Assembly: GCA_036655715.1 (NCBI GenBank)
Contig: JAVVPO010000065.1
Span: 1-14,659 of the forward strand
DNA length: 14,659 nucleotides
Origin: JAVVPO01 sp036655715
GTDB lineage: Bacteria; Bacillota; Clostridia; Lachnospirales; Cellulosilyticaceae
Direction of reading: 5' to 3'
Shown here: positions 1 to 6,695 of the stretch, one piece after another
How the letters are laid out: each line of letters begins with the position of its first letter
Numbering within the stretch: position 1 is the first letter of the stretch
Made by a program: the position numbers and the translations under genes
The notes under the pieces: generated by a model
Seen by the model: only the letters and a program-made list of their open reading frames with translations
Databases searched by the model: none
Told to the model about the DNA's origin: nothing

Positions 1-56
1 TACACTTGCTAGAAAATAAGAATACTATTAGTTACAAAATATAAGTTGTTTTAACA

Positions 57-115
57 ACATCAAGAAAAGGAACATGGGTAGATTACTTATCTACCCATGT
101 TCCTTTTCTTGATGT
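57..115. terminator. Long perfect hairpin after pepP, probable bidirectional terminator
   Basis: Two perfectly complementary 26-nt arms (57-82 and 90-115) enclose a 7-nt loop (TTACTTA). The inner arm is GC-containing (GGAACATGGGTAGA) and the outer arm is A/T-rich (AAGAAAA paired with TTTTCTT), so either strand ends in a short U-rich stretch. It begins 14 nt after the pepP stop codon and should end the three-gene minus-strand operon. The stem is much longer than a typical intrinsic terminator. What lies beyond position 1 is unknown, so it may also serve a convergent gene outside the window. Confidence 0.7.
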
Positions 116-129
116 CTCTGTTCACGTAT

Positions 130-1371
130 CTATCTACTCATAAATCTTTCTATTTCGTCTACTGTCTTGATAATGCTCTTAGAAAGATTATCACATCCAT
201 TTTCTGTTACTAGGATATCATCTTCTATACGAATGCCTATCCTTTCTTCTTCAATATAAATTCCCGGCTCCACAGTAAGTACCATCCCAGGCTTAAGTTC
301 ACCTTTTCTTGACCCTACATCATGTGTATCTAACCCAAGGAAATGGCTTACCCCATGATAATAATACTTAGCTACATCACTTTCATCCTTGACCATTTCA
401 AGTTTACTTAATTCTTCAAAATAAATTTCTTTTACTATCTCATCTAATCTACTAAACGATGTACCCGGCTTGATTGCTTCTATAACAGCAGCCTGCGCTT
501 TAAGCACAATATTATAGAAAGTCTTTTGCCTCTTACTAAACTTACCACTTACAGGGAATGTTCTTGAAATATCTGCATTATAATACTTATATTGAGCACC
601 TAAATCAAATAAAATCAGACTGTCTTTTTCAATCATACTATCATTACTTTCATAGTGAAGTACCGTTGCATTTTTGCCAGAAGCCGCAATAGTCTTGAAT
701 GCATAATCTTTAATCCCACTAGATTTAAGGACAAAATCAAAACATGCTTCTAATTGATATTCATAAATGCCAGCTTTAGCATTTTCCATCAAAGATTTGA
801 TGCCCTCATCAGTTATATGAATAGCTTCCCTAAGCGCTTCCACTTCTTCATTTGACTTAATCTTACGAAGCTCTGCTATAGTAGGATATACATCCTTCAC
901 TCTAATCTGTGGATATTTATCTTTACACTCTCTCGCAAAGCTTTGCACATAAGTTATTTCCTCGGCCCAACTATCTCTTTCTAAATCAAAATAAACACAC
1001 TCTACTTCATCGCCACGTAAACAGTTATGGAGCGCCCCTGTAAAGTTTTCTACATGTTTAATCGTTGTTATCCCTGATATCTCTTTTGCCTTTTCTTCAC
1101 TAATTGTTTCTCCTACCCATTTAGCTCTAACAGGATCAGCCTTTTTTATAAACAAAGTGCTCTCTTGCACTTCATCTACCTTCGATAAGATTATCATGAT
1201 ATTTTGTTCTTCTATACCACATAGATAATAAAAGTTTCTATTTATCGTAAATGGATATTTTTCATCTGCACTTTTCTTAGGTGCTTTACCTGAAAAAAGT
1301 ACTGCCATACTATTATTCTCCATATGAGCAAATAAATTTTGTCTATTTCTTGCAAAAAACTTTATGTTCAT
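130..1371 (-). CDS. pepP: Xaa-Pro aminopeptidase (aminopeptidase P, M24B)
   Basis: A cytoplasmic metallopeptidase that removes an N-terminal residue preceding proline, finishing peptide breakdown. The protein has 413 residues, usual for the family. An N-terminal AMP_N-like domain (about residues 1-160) precedes a pita-bread catalytic domain. The M24 metal ligands can be placed at D256 (FDLGA), D267 (NADISRTF), H343 (HGVSHFLGLDTHD), E368 (TVEPGIY) and E383 (RIEDD), with H239 and H350 as the usual second-shell histidines. No signal peptide is visible. The start ATG lies 5 nt after the stop of the upstream pentapeptide gene, and the ribosome site (GAGGGAGA) is inside that gene's last codons. This indicates translational coupling and one operon. 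It is the last gene, followed by a strong hairpin. Confidence 0.95.
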   Translation of the reverse strand: MNIKFFARNRQNLFAHMENNSMAVLFSGKAPKKSADEKYPFTINRNFYYLCGIEEQNIMIILSKVDEVQESTLFIKKADPVRAKWVGETISEEKAKEISGITTIKHVENFTGALHNCLRGDEVECVYFDLERDSWAEEITYVQSFARECKDKYPQIRVKDVYPTIAELRKIKSNEEVEALREAIHITDEGIKSLMENAKAGIYEYQLEACFDFVLKSSGIKDYAFKTIAASGKNATVLHYESNDSMIEKDSLILFDLGAQYKYYNADISRTFPVSGKFSKRQKTFYNIVLKAQAAVIEAIKPGTSFSRLDEIVKEIYFEELSKLEMVKDESDVAKYYYHGVSHFLGLDTHDVGSRKGELKPGMVLTVEPGIYIEEERIGIRIEDDILVTENGCDNLSKSIIKTVDEIERFMSR

Positions 1372-1376
1372 ATTTT

Positions 1377-2048
1377 CTATTCTCCCTCTTCTATTATAAT
1401 ACCTAGTAGTTTAGCAAACTCAATTGCTTGTACGTTAGTTACCTTGATGCCTGCTAAATCACCGAGTTTAACCTTAATACCTTCTATATTACATGTACTT
1501 AAATTCAGTCCCTTCATCCTTACTCCTGCGAATTCCGCTTGTTGCATGAGGCATTCACTAAACTCTACTTTATTCAAATTGCATTCTCCAAAGTTAGCTC
1601 GTCTTAAATCACACTCTCTAAAACTTACTTCTTTCAGCGTATTGAATCCAAGATTCAAATACTCACATAGACACTCACTAAATACACCATGCTGAATCAC
1701 ACTCTCTGCCAAGTTGCTTCCAATTAGCTTACAATTTACAAACTCTACTCTATGAAAACTAGCCTCATCAAAGTTTACATTGGATAAATCACAGTTTTCA
1801 AACCTTACATTCCTTACCTCTAAGTGATTGAAATGAACATCACAAAAAATGATATTTTTCAAAATACATTCTTTGATAAGCACATACCTAGCTCTTACTT
1901 CTTCAATATAAAAATTGTTTAACTCGCAGCCTTCTATTTCAGTCTCATCTTGAATAGCATACTCTAAGCGATCTAGCCTTCTTAAGTTTGTACCTATACA
2001 AGGCCCTAACACTTCTTGTCTTTTTATCTTTTGCATCTTATTTTTCAT
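1377..2048 (-). CDS. Pentapeptide-repeat protein
   Basis: A 223-residue protein that is mostly pentapeptide repeats with L or F in the central position (for example CDLSN, VNFDE, ANFGE, CNLNK, VEFSE) from about residue 60 to 190. This predicts a right-handed quadrilateral beta-helix. A short C-terminal tail (AIEFAKLLGIIIEEGE) is probably a helical cap. There are about twelve cysteines, most in the interior position two before the central residue. No signal peptide or membrane segment is seen. Its length is close to that of Qnr-type gyrase-protecting proteins, but nothing in the sequence shows that function. The ATG at 2048 is 7 nt after the stop of the DUF188 gene and uses TAGGTGA, which includes that stop codon, as ribosome site. 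A second in-frame ATG at codon 5 is less well placed. The biochemical role is unknown. Confidence 0.88.
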   Translation of the reverse strand: MKNKMQKIKRQEVLGPCIGTNLRRLDRLEYAIQDETEIEGCELNNFYIEEVRARYVLIKECILKNIIFCDVHFNHLEVRNVRFENCDLSNVNFDEASFHRVEFVNCKLIGSNLAESVIQHGVFSECLCEYLNLGFNTLKEVSFRECDLRRANFGECNLNKVEFSECLMQQAEFAGVRMKGLNLSTCNIEGIKVKLGDLAGIKVTNVQAIEFAKLLGIIIEEGE

Positions 2049-2055
2049 AGTTCAC

Positions 2056-2496
2056 CTACCCATTTAATACTTCACATAGTTTAATCAAACCTTCTCTAAA
2101 TCGCTGATCATCCTCAGTAGTTCTCTTCTTAGGTCCCTTAAGTCTTTCTCCAGACTTTCTAGCAACTTTAGCCACATGCCTTCTAAAAAGCAACTGATCA
2201 ATATTTCCCTCTGTATACACAAATCCATTTTGATTAATCCCATACGCTCTTTTAGAAAGCACCATAGCCGCTAGCCCATAATCTTGAGTCACTACGATAT
2301 CCTGCTTTGCTACCTGATTTGCAATAACAAAATCTACAGCATCCATGCCTTTTTGCACAAGTATTGTCTTAGCATACTCTCTCTCTATCATATGAGAAGT
2401 ATCACAAACAATCACAACCTCCATCTTGAACTGCTTAGCAACCGCTATAGTCACATCAACTACCGGGCATCCATCTGCATCTATTAATATCTTCAT
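2056..2496 (-). CDS. DUF188 / UPF0178 (YaiI/YqxD) family protein
   Basis: A 146-residue cytoplasmic protein of the widespread YaiI/YqxD family. The N-terminal ILIDADGCPV block carries the conserved acidic residues D6 and D8 followed by Cys10-Pro11. The central DIVVTQDYGLA segment and the C-terminal GPKKRTTEDDQRF segment are also family hallmarks. The fold is generally regarded as PIN/NYN nuclease-like, but to my knowledge no substrate is established, so function stays open. The ATG at 2496 is preceded by a strong GGGGGAG ribosome site at 2499-2505. It is the first gene of the operon with the pentapeptide protein and pepP, downstream of an extended -10 promoter at 2540-2548. Length is normal and no damage is seen. 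Confidence 0.92.
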   Translation of the reverse strand: MKILIDADGCPVVDVTIAVAKQFKMEVVIVCDTSHMIEREYAKTILVQKGMDAVDFVIANQVAKQDIVVTQDYGLAAMVLSKRAYGINQNGFVYTEGNIDQLLFRRHVAKVARKSGERLKGPKKRTTEDDQRFREGLIKLCEVLNG

Positions 2497-2539
2497 ACTC
2501 TCCCCCTAAGCTGTATCCATTCTACTTTCTTATTTCTCT

Positions 2540-2548
2540 ATTATATCA
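2540..2548 (-). promoter_or_regulatory. Extended -10 promoter for the DUF188-pentapeptide-pepP operon
   Basis: Read on the minus strand the sequence is TGATATAAT, a perfect TATAAT (2540-2545) with the TGn extension. No good -35 is present at the usual distance (AAAATG), which fits an extended -10 promoter. Transcription would start near 2533, leaving a leader of about 37 nt before the DUF188 ATG. Confidence 0.6.
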
Positions 2549-2588
2549 CGAATCCCCTCCCTCATTTTCATTTTTTTCTCTATTATCG

Positions 2589-2600
2589 TTGTATATACAA
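2589..2600. promoter_or_regulatory. 12-bp palindrome, candidate GntR/HutC-type operator
   Basis: TTGTATATACAA is a perfect palindrome lying on the -35 box of importer promoter P1. Its core GTATATAC fits the GT-N-TA-N-AC consensus of HutC-type GntR regulators. A repressor bound here would block P1. A second, imperfect dyad (CATATA, TTG, TATATG; 2628-2642) lies just past the -10. No regulator gene is in the window, so the factor is unknown. Confidence 0.35.
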
Positions 2601-2617
2601 AATACTTTCTATATAAT
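2589..2617 (+). promoter_or_regulatory. Candidate promoter P1 of the ABC importer operon
   Basis: TTGTAT (2589-2594), a 17-nt spacer and a perfect TATAAT (2612-2617) give a plausible housekeeping promoter firing away from the DUF188 operon. Start would be near 2624, giving a leader of about 195 nt. The leader contains an 8-bp inverted repeat (ACTATAGC at 2662-2669 with GCTATAGT at 2692-2699) and a small hairpin (CTTATC/GATAAG, 2733-2748). No known riboswitch was recognised. Confidence 0.45.
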
Positions 2618-2740
2618 AGTTTTGTATCATATATTGTATATGACACTCTTATACCGCTAACACTATAGCTTATAGGCTTTCATTCGCACTTGCTATAGTA
2701 TGAGCAAACTTGTGTTACAACACCAATCCTAGCTTATCTC

Positions 2741-2770
2741 TTGATAAGTCAGGTTTAAATAAATCATACT
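2741..2770 (+). promoter_or_regulatory. Candidate second promoter P2 of the ABC importer operon
   Basis: TTGATA (2741-2746, five of six matches to TTGACA), an 18-nt spacer and CATACT (2765-2770, four of six matches). Start would be near 2777 with a leader of about 43 nt. It overlaps the small CTTATC/GATAAG hairpin of the longer leader. I cannot choose between P1 and P2 from sequence alone. Confidence 0.35.
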
Positions 2771-2819
2771 AGAACAAGCGCAACTGCTAGTCAGTGTGCA
2801 TTGTACAAGGAGGTTAAAA

Positions 2820-4403
2820 ATGAATTATTTCAAAAAATCTTTAAAACTCATGGCTATGCTTTGCATGAGCTTTACATTCTTAGTAGGGTGTAGTGCCGTA
2901 TCAAATCAAGCTGAAGCTGCACCAAATCTTAGAACTACCCAAGAACCTAATACTGCAACGACAGAACTTACTCCTATCAAAGGTGGTATTGTACGCACAA
3001 CCATTAGTTCTGAGCCAGATAATCTAGACCCCCATTTATCAGCAGCTGCTGATACTGAAGCTATTATGAATAATGTTTTTGAAGGACTCGTAGGCTTTAC
3101 GCCTGATGGTGAATTTGTTCCTAGATTAGCCGAAAGCTTTGAGGTATCTAACGATGGTCTTAATTACACTTTTGTCATAAGAACCGATGTTAAATTCCAT
3201 AATGGCAACCCCTTAACAATTGATGATGTCCTTTATTCTTACAATAGACTTTCTGGGCTGAATGGAGAAGCCGCTTTATCCTCTAAATTTGCCAAGGTAA
3301 CGCAAATAGAAAAGCTAGATGATCACACGATTCGCTTTATACTTGCTGAGCGCTCTGCTTCCTTCTTATCCGCTTGTACTGAAGCTGTTATTCCAGCAGG
3401 CTATACAGAACAATCTTCTCAGCCAATTGGTACTGGTCCATTCCTATTTAAGACCTACGTCCCTGGACAAAAAATCGTCTTAGATGCAAATAAGACTTAT
3501 TACAATACAGACCGTATGCCTTATATTGATACCATTGAATTCCGTATTGTATCTGATCCAAACAGTACATTACTCGCTCTTAAATCAGGTGATTTAGACT
3601 TAGCTGAGATTGATTATAACAACGTACTTACTCTAGGTCATGATTACAATATTTTTTCTAATCCGCAAAACATGGTTCAACTTATGGCACTCAATAATGA
3701 AGTTGCTCCATTTGATGATGTAAGAGTGCGCCAAGCTATCAATTATGCTATTGATAAGGATGTCATTGTAGAAGGGGTTGCAAATGGTTTTGCTACCAAG
3801 CTCTATACAACAGCTAGTCCTGTTATGGCGTTCTGGTACAACGACCTCTCTGCAAGTGACCCTTATCCTTATAATCCGGAGTTGGCTAAAGCACTCTTAT
3901 CAGAATCTGGCTATCCTAATGGCTTTACAACCACTATCAAAGTGCCTTCTAACTACCCCTTCCACATAGATACTGCTCAGGTTTTGGCAGATATGTTATC
4001 TCAGGTAGGTATTACACTTAATATCGAACTTATTGAGTGGGGGCAATGGTTAGAAACCGTTTACACTAATGGTAACTACGAAACAACTATCGTAGGCCTT
4101 GCAGGCAAATTAGAACCTCATGAAATTTTTGTTCGTTTCCAAAGTGACTATGCAAAGAACTTCTATCATTTCAAAAATGCTGAGTATGATACGCTTATTA
4201 GCCAAGCTAATCTAGAAATAGATAATACTAAACGTGCCAAGCTCTATAAACAAGCTCAAAAATTAGTGGCAGATGAAGCAGTCGCAGTATTTCTTACAGA
4301 TCCCCACTTAGTAAGAGTCTCTAAATCTGACCTCTTTGGTTATACGCCTTACCCTGCTCCATACTTTGATGCAACGACACTCTATTACGTAGCGCAGCAG
4401 TAG
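2820..4403 (+). CDS. ABC transporter substrate-binding lipoprotein, family 5 (peptide/nickel type)
   Basis: The extracytoplasmic receptor of an oligopeptide/dipeptide/nickel-type importer, anchored to the outer face of the membrane. The start was set at the ATG at 2820, which has AAGGAGG six nt upstream; the longer GTG frame from 2796 runs through that ribosome site and is rejected. The protein has 527 residues. It has a lysine-rich signal sequence with lipobox LVGC (lipidated Cys24), a Thr/Pro/Asn-rich linker to about residue 55, and then the SBP_bac_5 fold. Typical family segments are visible: SSEPDNLDPHLS, FEGLVGF, LAESFEVSNDGLNYTF, VKFHNGNPLTIDDVLYSYNR, PIGTGPF and VRQAINYAIDK. The two permease genes follow with short gaps. 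The ligand cannot be deduced; a peptide is the default guess. Confidence 0.92.
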   Translation: MNYFKKSLKLMAMLCMSFTFLVGCSAVSNQAEAAPNLRTTQEPNTATTELTPIKGGIVRTTISSEPDNLDPHLSAAADTEAIMNNVFEGLVGFTPDGEFVPRLAESFEVSNDGLNYTFVIRTDVKFHNGNPLTIDDVLYSYNRLSGLNGEAALSSKFAKVTQIEKLDDHTIRFILAERSASFLSACTEAVIPAGYTEQSSQPIGTGPFLFKTYVPGQKIVLDANKTYYNTDRMPYIDTIEFRIVSDPNSTLLALKSGDLDLAEIDYNNVLTLGHDYNIFSNPQNMVQLMALNNEVAPFDDVRVRQAINYAIDKDVIVEGVANGFATKLYTTASPVMAFWYNDLSASDPYPYNPELAKALLSESGYPNGFTTTIKVPSNYPFHIDTAQVLADMLSQVGITLNIELIEWGQWLETVYTNGNYETTIVGLAGKLEPHEIFVRFQSDYAKNFYHFKNAEYDTLISQANLEIDNTKRAKLYKQAQKLVADEAVAVFLTDPHLVRVSKSDLFGYTPYPAPYFDATTLYYVAQQ

Positions 4404-4411
4404 GTGAAATG

Positions 4412-5353
4412 ATGAACTTTTATATAAGAAAAATATTTTCCTTACTAACAACTATACTCCTTGTATCCCTCATTACTTTTTTAGTCTTTCAGATCCTTCC
4501 TGGTGACCCTGTAACGATTATCTTAGGTCCTGATGCCGATCCACTCCAAGCCCAAGCGATGCGTGAAAGCTTAGGTCTTGATGCGCCTTTGTTCGTAAGA
4601 TATATTGACTGGATTAAAAATGCTATTAGAGGTGATCTCGGCTTATCTATCCGCTATAACCAGCCTGTTAGCCAGCTTATTCTCAGCCGTATTCCGGTTA
4701 CGACTTCTTTAGCCTTTATGTCCATTCTTCTAACCCTTGCAATAGGTCTTCCTCTTGGCACCTATATCGCTAGAAAAAATGATTCTTTAGCTGGAAAAGT
4801 GGTTTCTATCTGTTCTCAGTTAGGTCTTGCTATCCCGTCCTTTTGGACGGGAATCCTACTTATCCTCCTATTCTCCGTTACACTAGGACTTCTTCCTAGC
4901 GGAGATTATATGCCTATGTCCGAAAGTTTTATAGGTTGGTTATCTAGGATTATTTTGCCTAGTATTTCTATTGCCATAGGTACCTCTGCCGTACTCATTA
5001 GATATCTTCGAACGGCTATGCTAGACGAAAGTACTAAACTCTATGTCCAGACCGCGCGTAGCAAAGGTTTATCTGAAAATGCTGTGTATACTAAACATAT
5101 TTTTAAGAATGCACTGATACCAACTATCACCATCCTCGGTTTGTTGGTCATTGACATATTAGGTGGCAGTATCATTACAGAAAATGTTTTTAACATTCCC
5201 GGGCTTGGAAACTTAATTGTAAGCTCCATTAATAGCCGGGATCTTCCTTTGACCCAGGGATTAGTTCTTTATCTTGCTACCATCGTTGTAACGTTCAACT
5301 TTCTAGTAGATATACTATACTCCATCGTAGATCCAAGAATTCGTATAAGTTAG
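4412..5353 (+). CDS. ABC transporter permease, DppB/OppB type
   Basis: First inner-membrane channel subunit of the importer, about 313 residues with six predicted membrane segments. It starts with the usual N-terminal helix and an FQILPGDPV motif. Family signatures include the periplasmic segment ending GDLGLSIRYNQPVSQL. The cytoplasmic EAA-type loop reads TARSKGLSENAVYTKHIFKN, followed by ALIPTITILG and ITENVFNIPGLGNLI. Two ATG codons are adjacent (4409 and 4412). The second is chosen because the ribosome site AGGTGA (4402-4407) leaves a more normal gap to it; the first would add one Met. The ribosome site overlaps the TAG of the binding-protein gene, so translation is probably coupled. The substrate is set by the binding protein. 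Confidence 0.93.
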   Translation: MNFYIRKIFSLLTTILLVSLITFLVFQILPGDPVTIILGPDADPLQAQAMRESLGLDAPLFVRYIDWIKNAIRGDLGLSIRYNQPVSQLILSRIPVTTSLAFMSILLTLAIGLPLGTYIARKNDSLAGKVVSICSQLGLAIPSFWTGILLILLFSVTLGLLPSGDYMPMSESFIGWLSRIILPSISIAIGTSAVLIRYLRTAMLDESTKLYVQTARSKGLSENAVYTKHIFKNALIPTITILGLLVIDILGGSIITENVFNIPGLGNLIVSSINSRDLPLTQGLVLYLATIVVTFNFLVDILYSIVDPRIRIS

Positions 5354-5361
5354 GTGAAGAG

Positions 5362-6165
5362 ATGAAAAAAAGAGACTTTAATCATATAGAATTATATATC
5401 GGAGCAGTTATCATAGGTCTTATTGCTCTTATGGCAATCATTAGCTTATTTTATACCCCTTATGACCCTAACAAAATGGATTTGGTTAACAAATTCCAAA
5501 CACCATCCGCTCTTCACCTACTTGGTACGGATCAATTTGGCAGAGATGTTCTTAGTCGCATTATGGTTGGTTCAAAACTTATCTTTTTGGTAGGTGTATC
5601 CTCTGTAGGCATCGCACTCATTATAGGTACCACTTTAGGTGCTCTTGGAGGATATTACGGCGGCTTACTCGATGATCTGCTTATGAAAGTCATCGAAGCT
5701 AATTTGGCTTTCCCCGGAGTCCTTCTTGCCCTCATGCTTATCTCTATCTTCAGCCCAAGCATATGGATTATCATTCTTGCACTTAGCATTATGAATACTC
5801 CTCGCTTTACAAGGGTTGTGCGTAGTGGATACATACAATACAAGCATGCTGAATTCGTCGAGGCCGCTAGAGTAACAGGTATTAGTGACCTACGCATTAT
5901 ATTAGTTCATATTCTTCCTAATATCTCATCCTCTATATTAGTAACCTCTGCCCTGTCCTTTGGCACTTCTATTCTATCAGAAGCAGGCCTTAGTTACTTA
6001 GGACTTGGCTTACAGCCGCCTCATGCAAGTTGGGGGAAGATGCTTAATGAATCCCAAGGTTTTATGTTACAATCACCTCTCACAGCAATTATCCCAGGTG
6101 TTCTTATTACCTTAATTGTATTAGGCTTTAATCTCATTGCCGATGGACTTAGGAAAAAGCTATAA
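5362..6165 (+). CDS. ABC transporter permease, DppC/OppC type
   Basis: Second channel subunit, 267 residues, slightly short for the family but complete. It has an N-terminal membrane segment, then the hallmark LGTDQFGRDVLSRIMVG, several membrane helices, an EAA loop (EFVEAARVTGISDLRIILVH followed by ILPN), and the C-terminal SYLGLGLQPPHASWG and FNLIADGLRKKL blocks. The junction with the preceding permease repeats the same design: TAG stop, then GTGAAGAG, then ATG at 5362. No ATPase gene (dppD/dppF) follows. Instead there is a 53-nt stretch and a terminator. The importer therefore needs nucleotide-binding subunits encoded elsewhere, or it is incomplete. Confidence 0.93.
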   Translation: MKKRDFNHIELYIGAVIIGLIALMAIISLFYTPYDPNKMDLVNKFQTPSALHLLGTDQFGRDVLSRIMVGSKLIFLVGVSSVGIALIIGTTLGALGGYYGGLLDDLLMKVIEANLAFPGVLLALMLISIFSPSIWIIILALSIMNTPRFTRVVRSGYIQYKHAEFVEAARVTGISDLRIILVHILPNISSSILVTSALSFGTSILSEAGLSYLGLGLQPPHASWGKMLNESQGFMLQSPLTAIIPGVLITLIVLGFNLIADGLRKKL

Positions 6166-6218
6166 AGGTAGAGTAGAGAGGTGAAGTTCTCGAACTTTAT
6201 CTCCTTCAAAAAAAAAGA

Positions 6219-6252
6219 AAAAGGCAGAAGCTAATATTAGCTTCTGCCTTTT
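6219..6252. terminator. Bidirectional intrinsic terminator between importer operon and csp
   Basis: A perfect 34-bp palindrome (core AAGGCAGAAGCTAAT and its complement, centre 6235/6236). On the minus strand it is followed by a strong U-tract (complement of the A-rich run at 6208-6220), ending csp transcription. On the plus strand it is followed by only four T, so it is weaker for the importer operon. Confidence 0.88.
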
Positions 6253-6268
6253 AATAATCTATTATAGA

Positions 6269-6466
6269 TTATGCTCTTGTAACGTTTTCTGCTTGTGCGC
6301 CACGAGGACCTTTTGTAACTTCGAAGTTTACTTTTTGTCCTTCTTCAAGAGATTTAAATCCATCTCCTTGAATTGCTGAGAAATGTACGAATACATCGTC
6401 TCCATCTGCTCTTTCAATAAATCCAAAACCTTTTTCTGCGTTAAACCATTTTACTGTACCTGTCAT
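6269..6466 (-). CDS. Cold-shock domain protein (CspA family)
   Basis: A small single-stranded nucleic-acid-binding protein of one OB-fold cold-shock domain, acting as an RNA chaperone. The protein has 65 residues, the standard size. RNP1 (KGFGFI, residues 12-17) and RNP2 (VFVHF, residues 25-29) are intact, as are W7 and F8 in TGTVKWFNAEKG. The start was set at 6466, where AGGAGG (6474-6479) lies 7 nt upstream. A longer open frame from 6502 reads through the ribosome site and would add a non-family extension, so it is rejected. The gene stands alone, with its own strong promoter about 150 nt upstream and a long leader, as in cold-regulated csp genes. Confidence 0.96.
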   Translation of the reverse strand: MTGTVKWFNAEKGFGFIERADGDDVFVHFSAIQGDGFKSLEEGQKVNFEVTKGPRGAQAENVTRA

Positions 6467-6611
6467 GTCGGTACCTCCTAATATGAATTTCTGCAAGTTC
6501 AATGAAATAAAAAATTCACGTACTATTACAAATTACATTGAGTACTGTATATAATCTCTAATAATATGTGATTTAAATCAACACATCAAGCTATAGACAA
6601 CTACTTAATAC
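6467..6611 (-). promoter_or_regulatory. Long 5' leader of the cold-shock gene
   Basis: If transcription starts near 6611, the leader is about 145 nt, similar in length to leaders of cold-induced csp mRNAs that change fold with temperature. Possible stems are ATGTG/CACAT around the palindrome TGATTTAAATCA (6569-6580), GTACT/AGTAC (6520-6524 with 6541-6545), and TGAATTT/AAATTCA (6484-6490 with 6512-6518) just before the ribosome site. A weaker promoter-like pair inside it (TTGATG at 6584-6589, TATTAT at 6561-6566, spacer 17) could give a shorter leader. Thermoregulation is inference. Confidence 0.5.
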
Positions 6612-6617
6612 TTTTAC

Positions 6618-6646
6618 AGTATACCTCATGTCAGATAATTTGTCAA
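6618..6646 (-). promoter_or_regulatory. Strong promoter of the cold-shock gene
   Basis: Read on the minus strand: a perfect TTGACA (6641-6646), 17-nt spacer and TATACT (6618-6623). This is the closest match to the housekeeping consensus in the window. It lies in the gap after the potD stop codon and fires towards csp. Confidence 0.75.
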
Positions 6647-6695
6647 TATATATTTAATATTGTATTTATTTCCAATCTTTCTCCATATTTTCTCA

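Noticed and set aside
1339..1695. Plus-strand open frame of 118 codons opposite the pentapeptide gene
   Set aside because: It is an antisense shadow of the regular repeats, with no promoter or ribosome site and low-complexity Ser/Leu-rich product.
1377..2048. Calling the pentapeptide protein a Qnr-type quinolone resistance determinant
   Set aside because: Only the fold and length agree; Qnr-specific loops cannot be recognised by eye.
2796..2819. GTG start giving eight extra residues on the substrate-binding lipoprotein
   Set aside because: The extension reads through the AGGAGG ribosome site and spoils the signal peptide; ATG at 2820 is well placed.
6181..6234. 18-codon GTG frame after the second permease as a small gene
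   Set aside because: It is A-rich, runs into the terminator and has only a poor ribosome site; kept only as a hint of a lost downstream gene.
6467..6502. N-terminal extension of the cold-shock protein
   Set aside because: It translates the ribosome site and adds residues foreign to the family.
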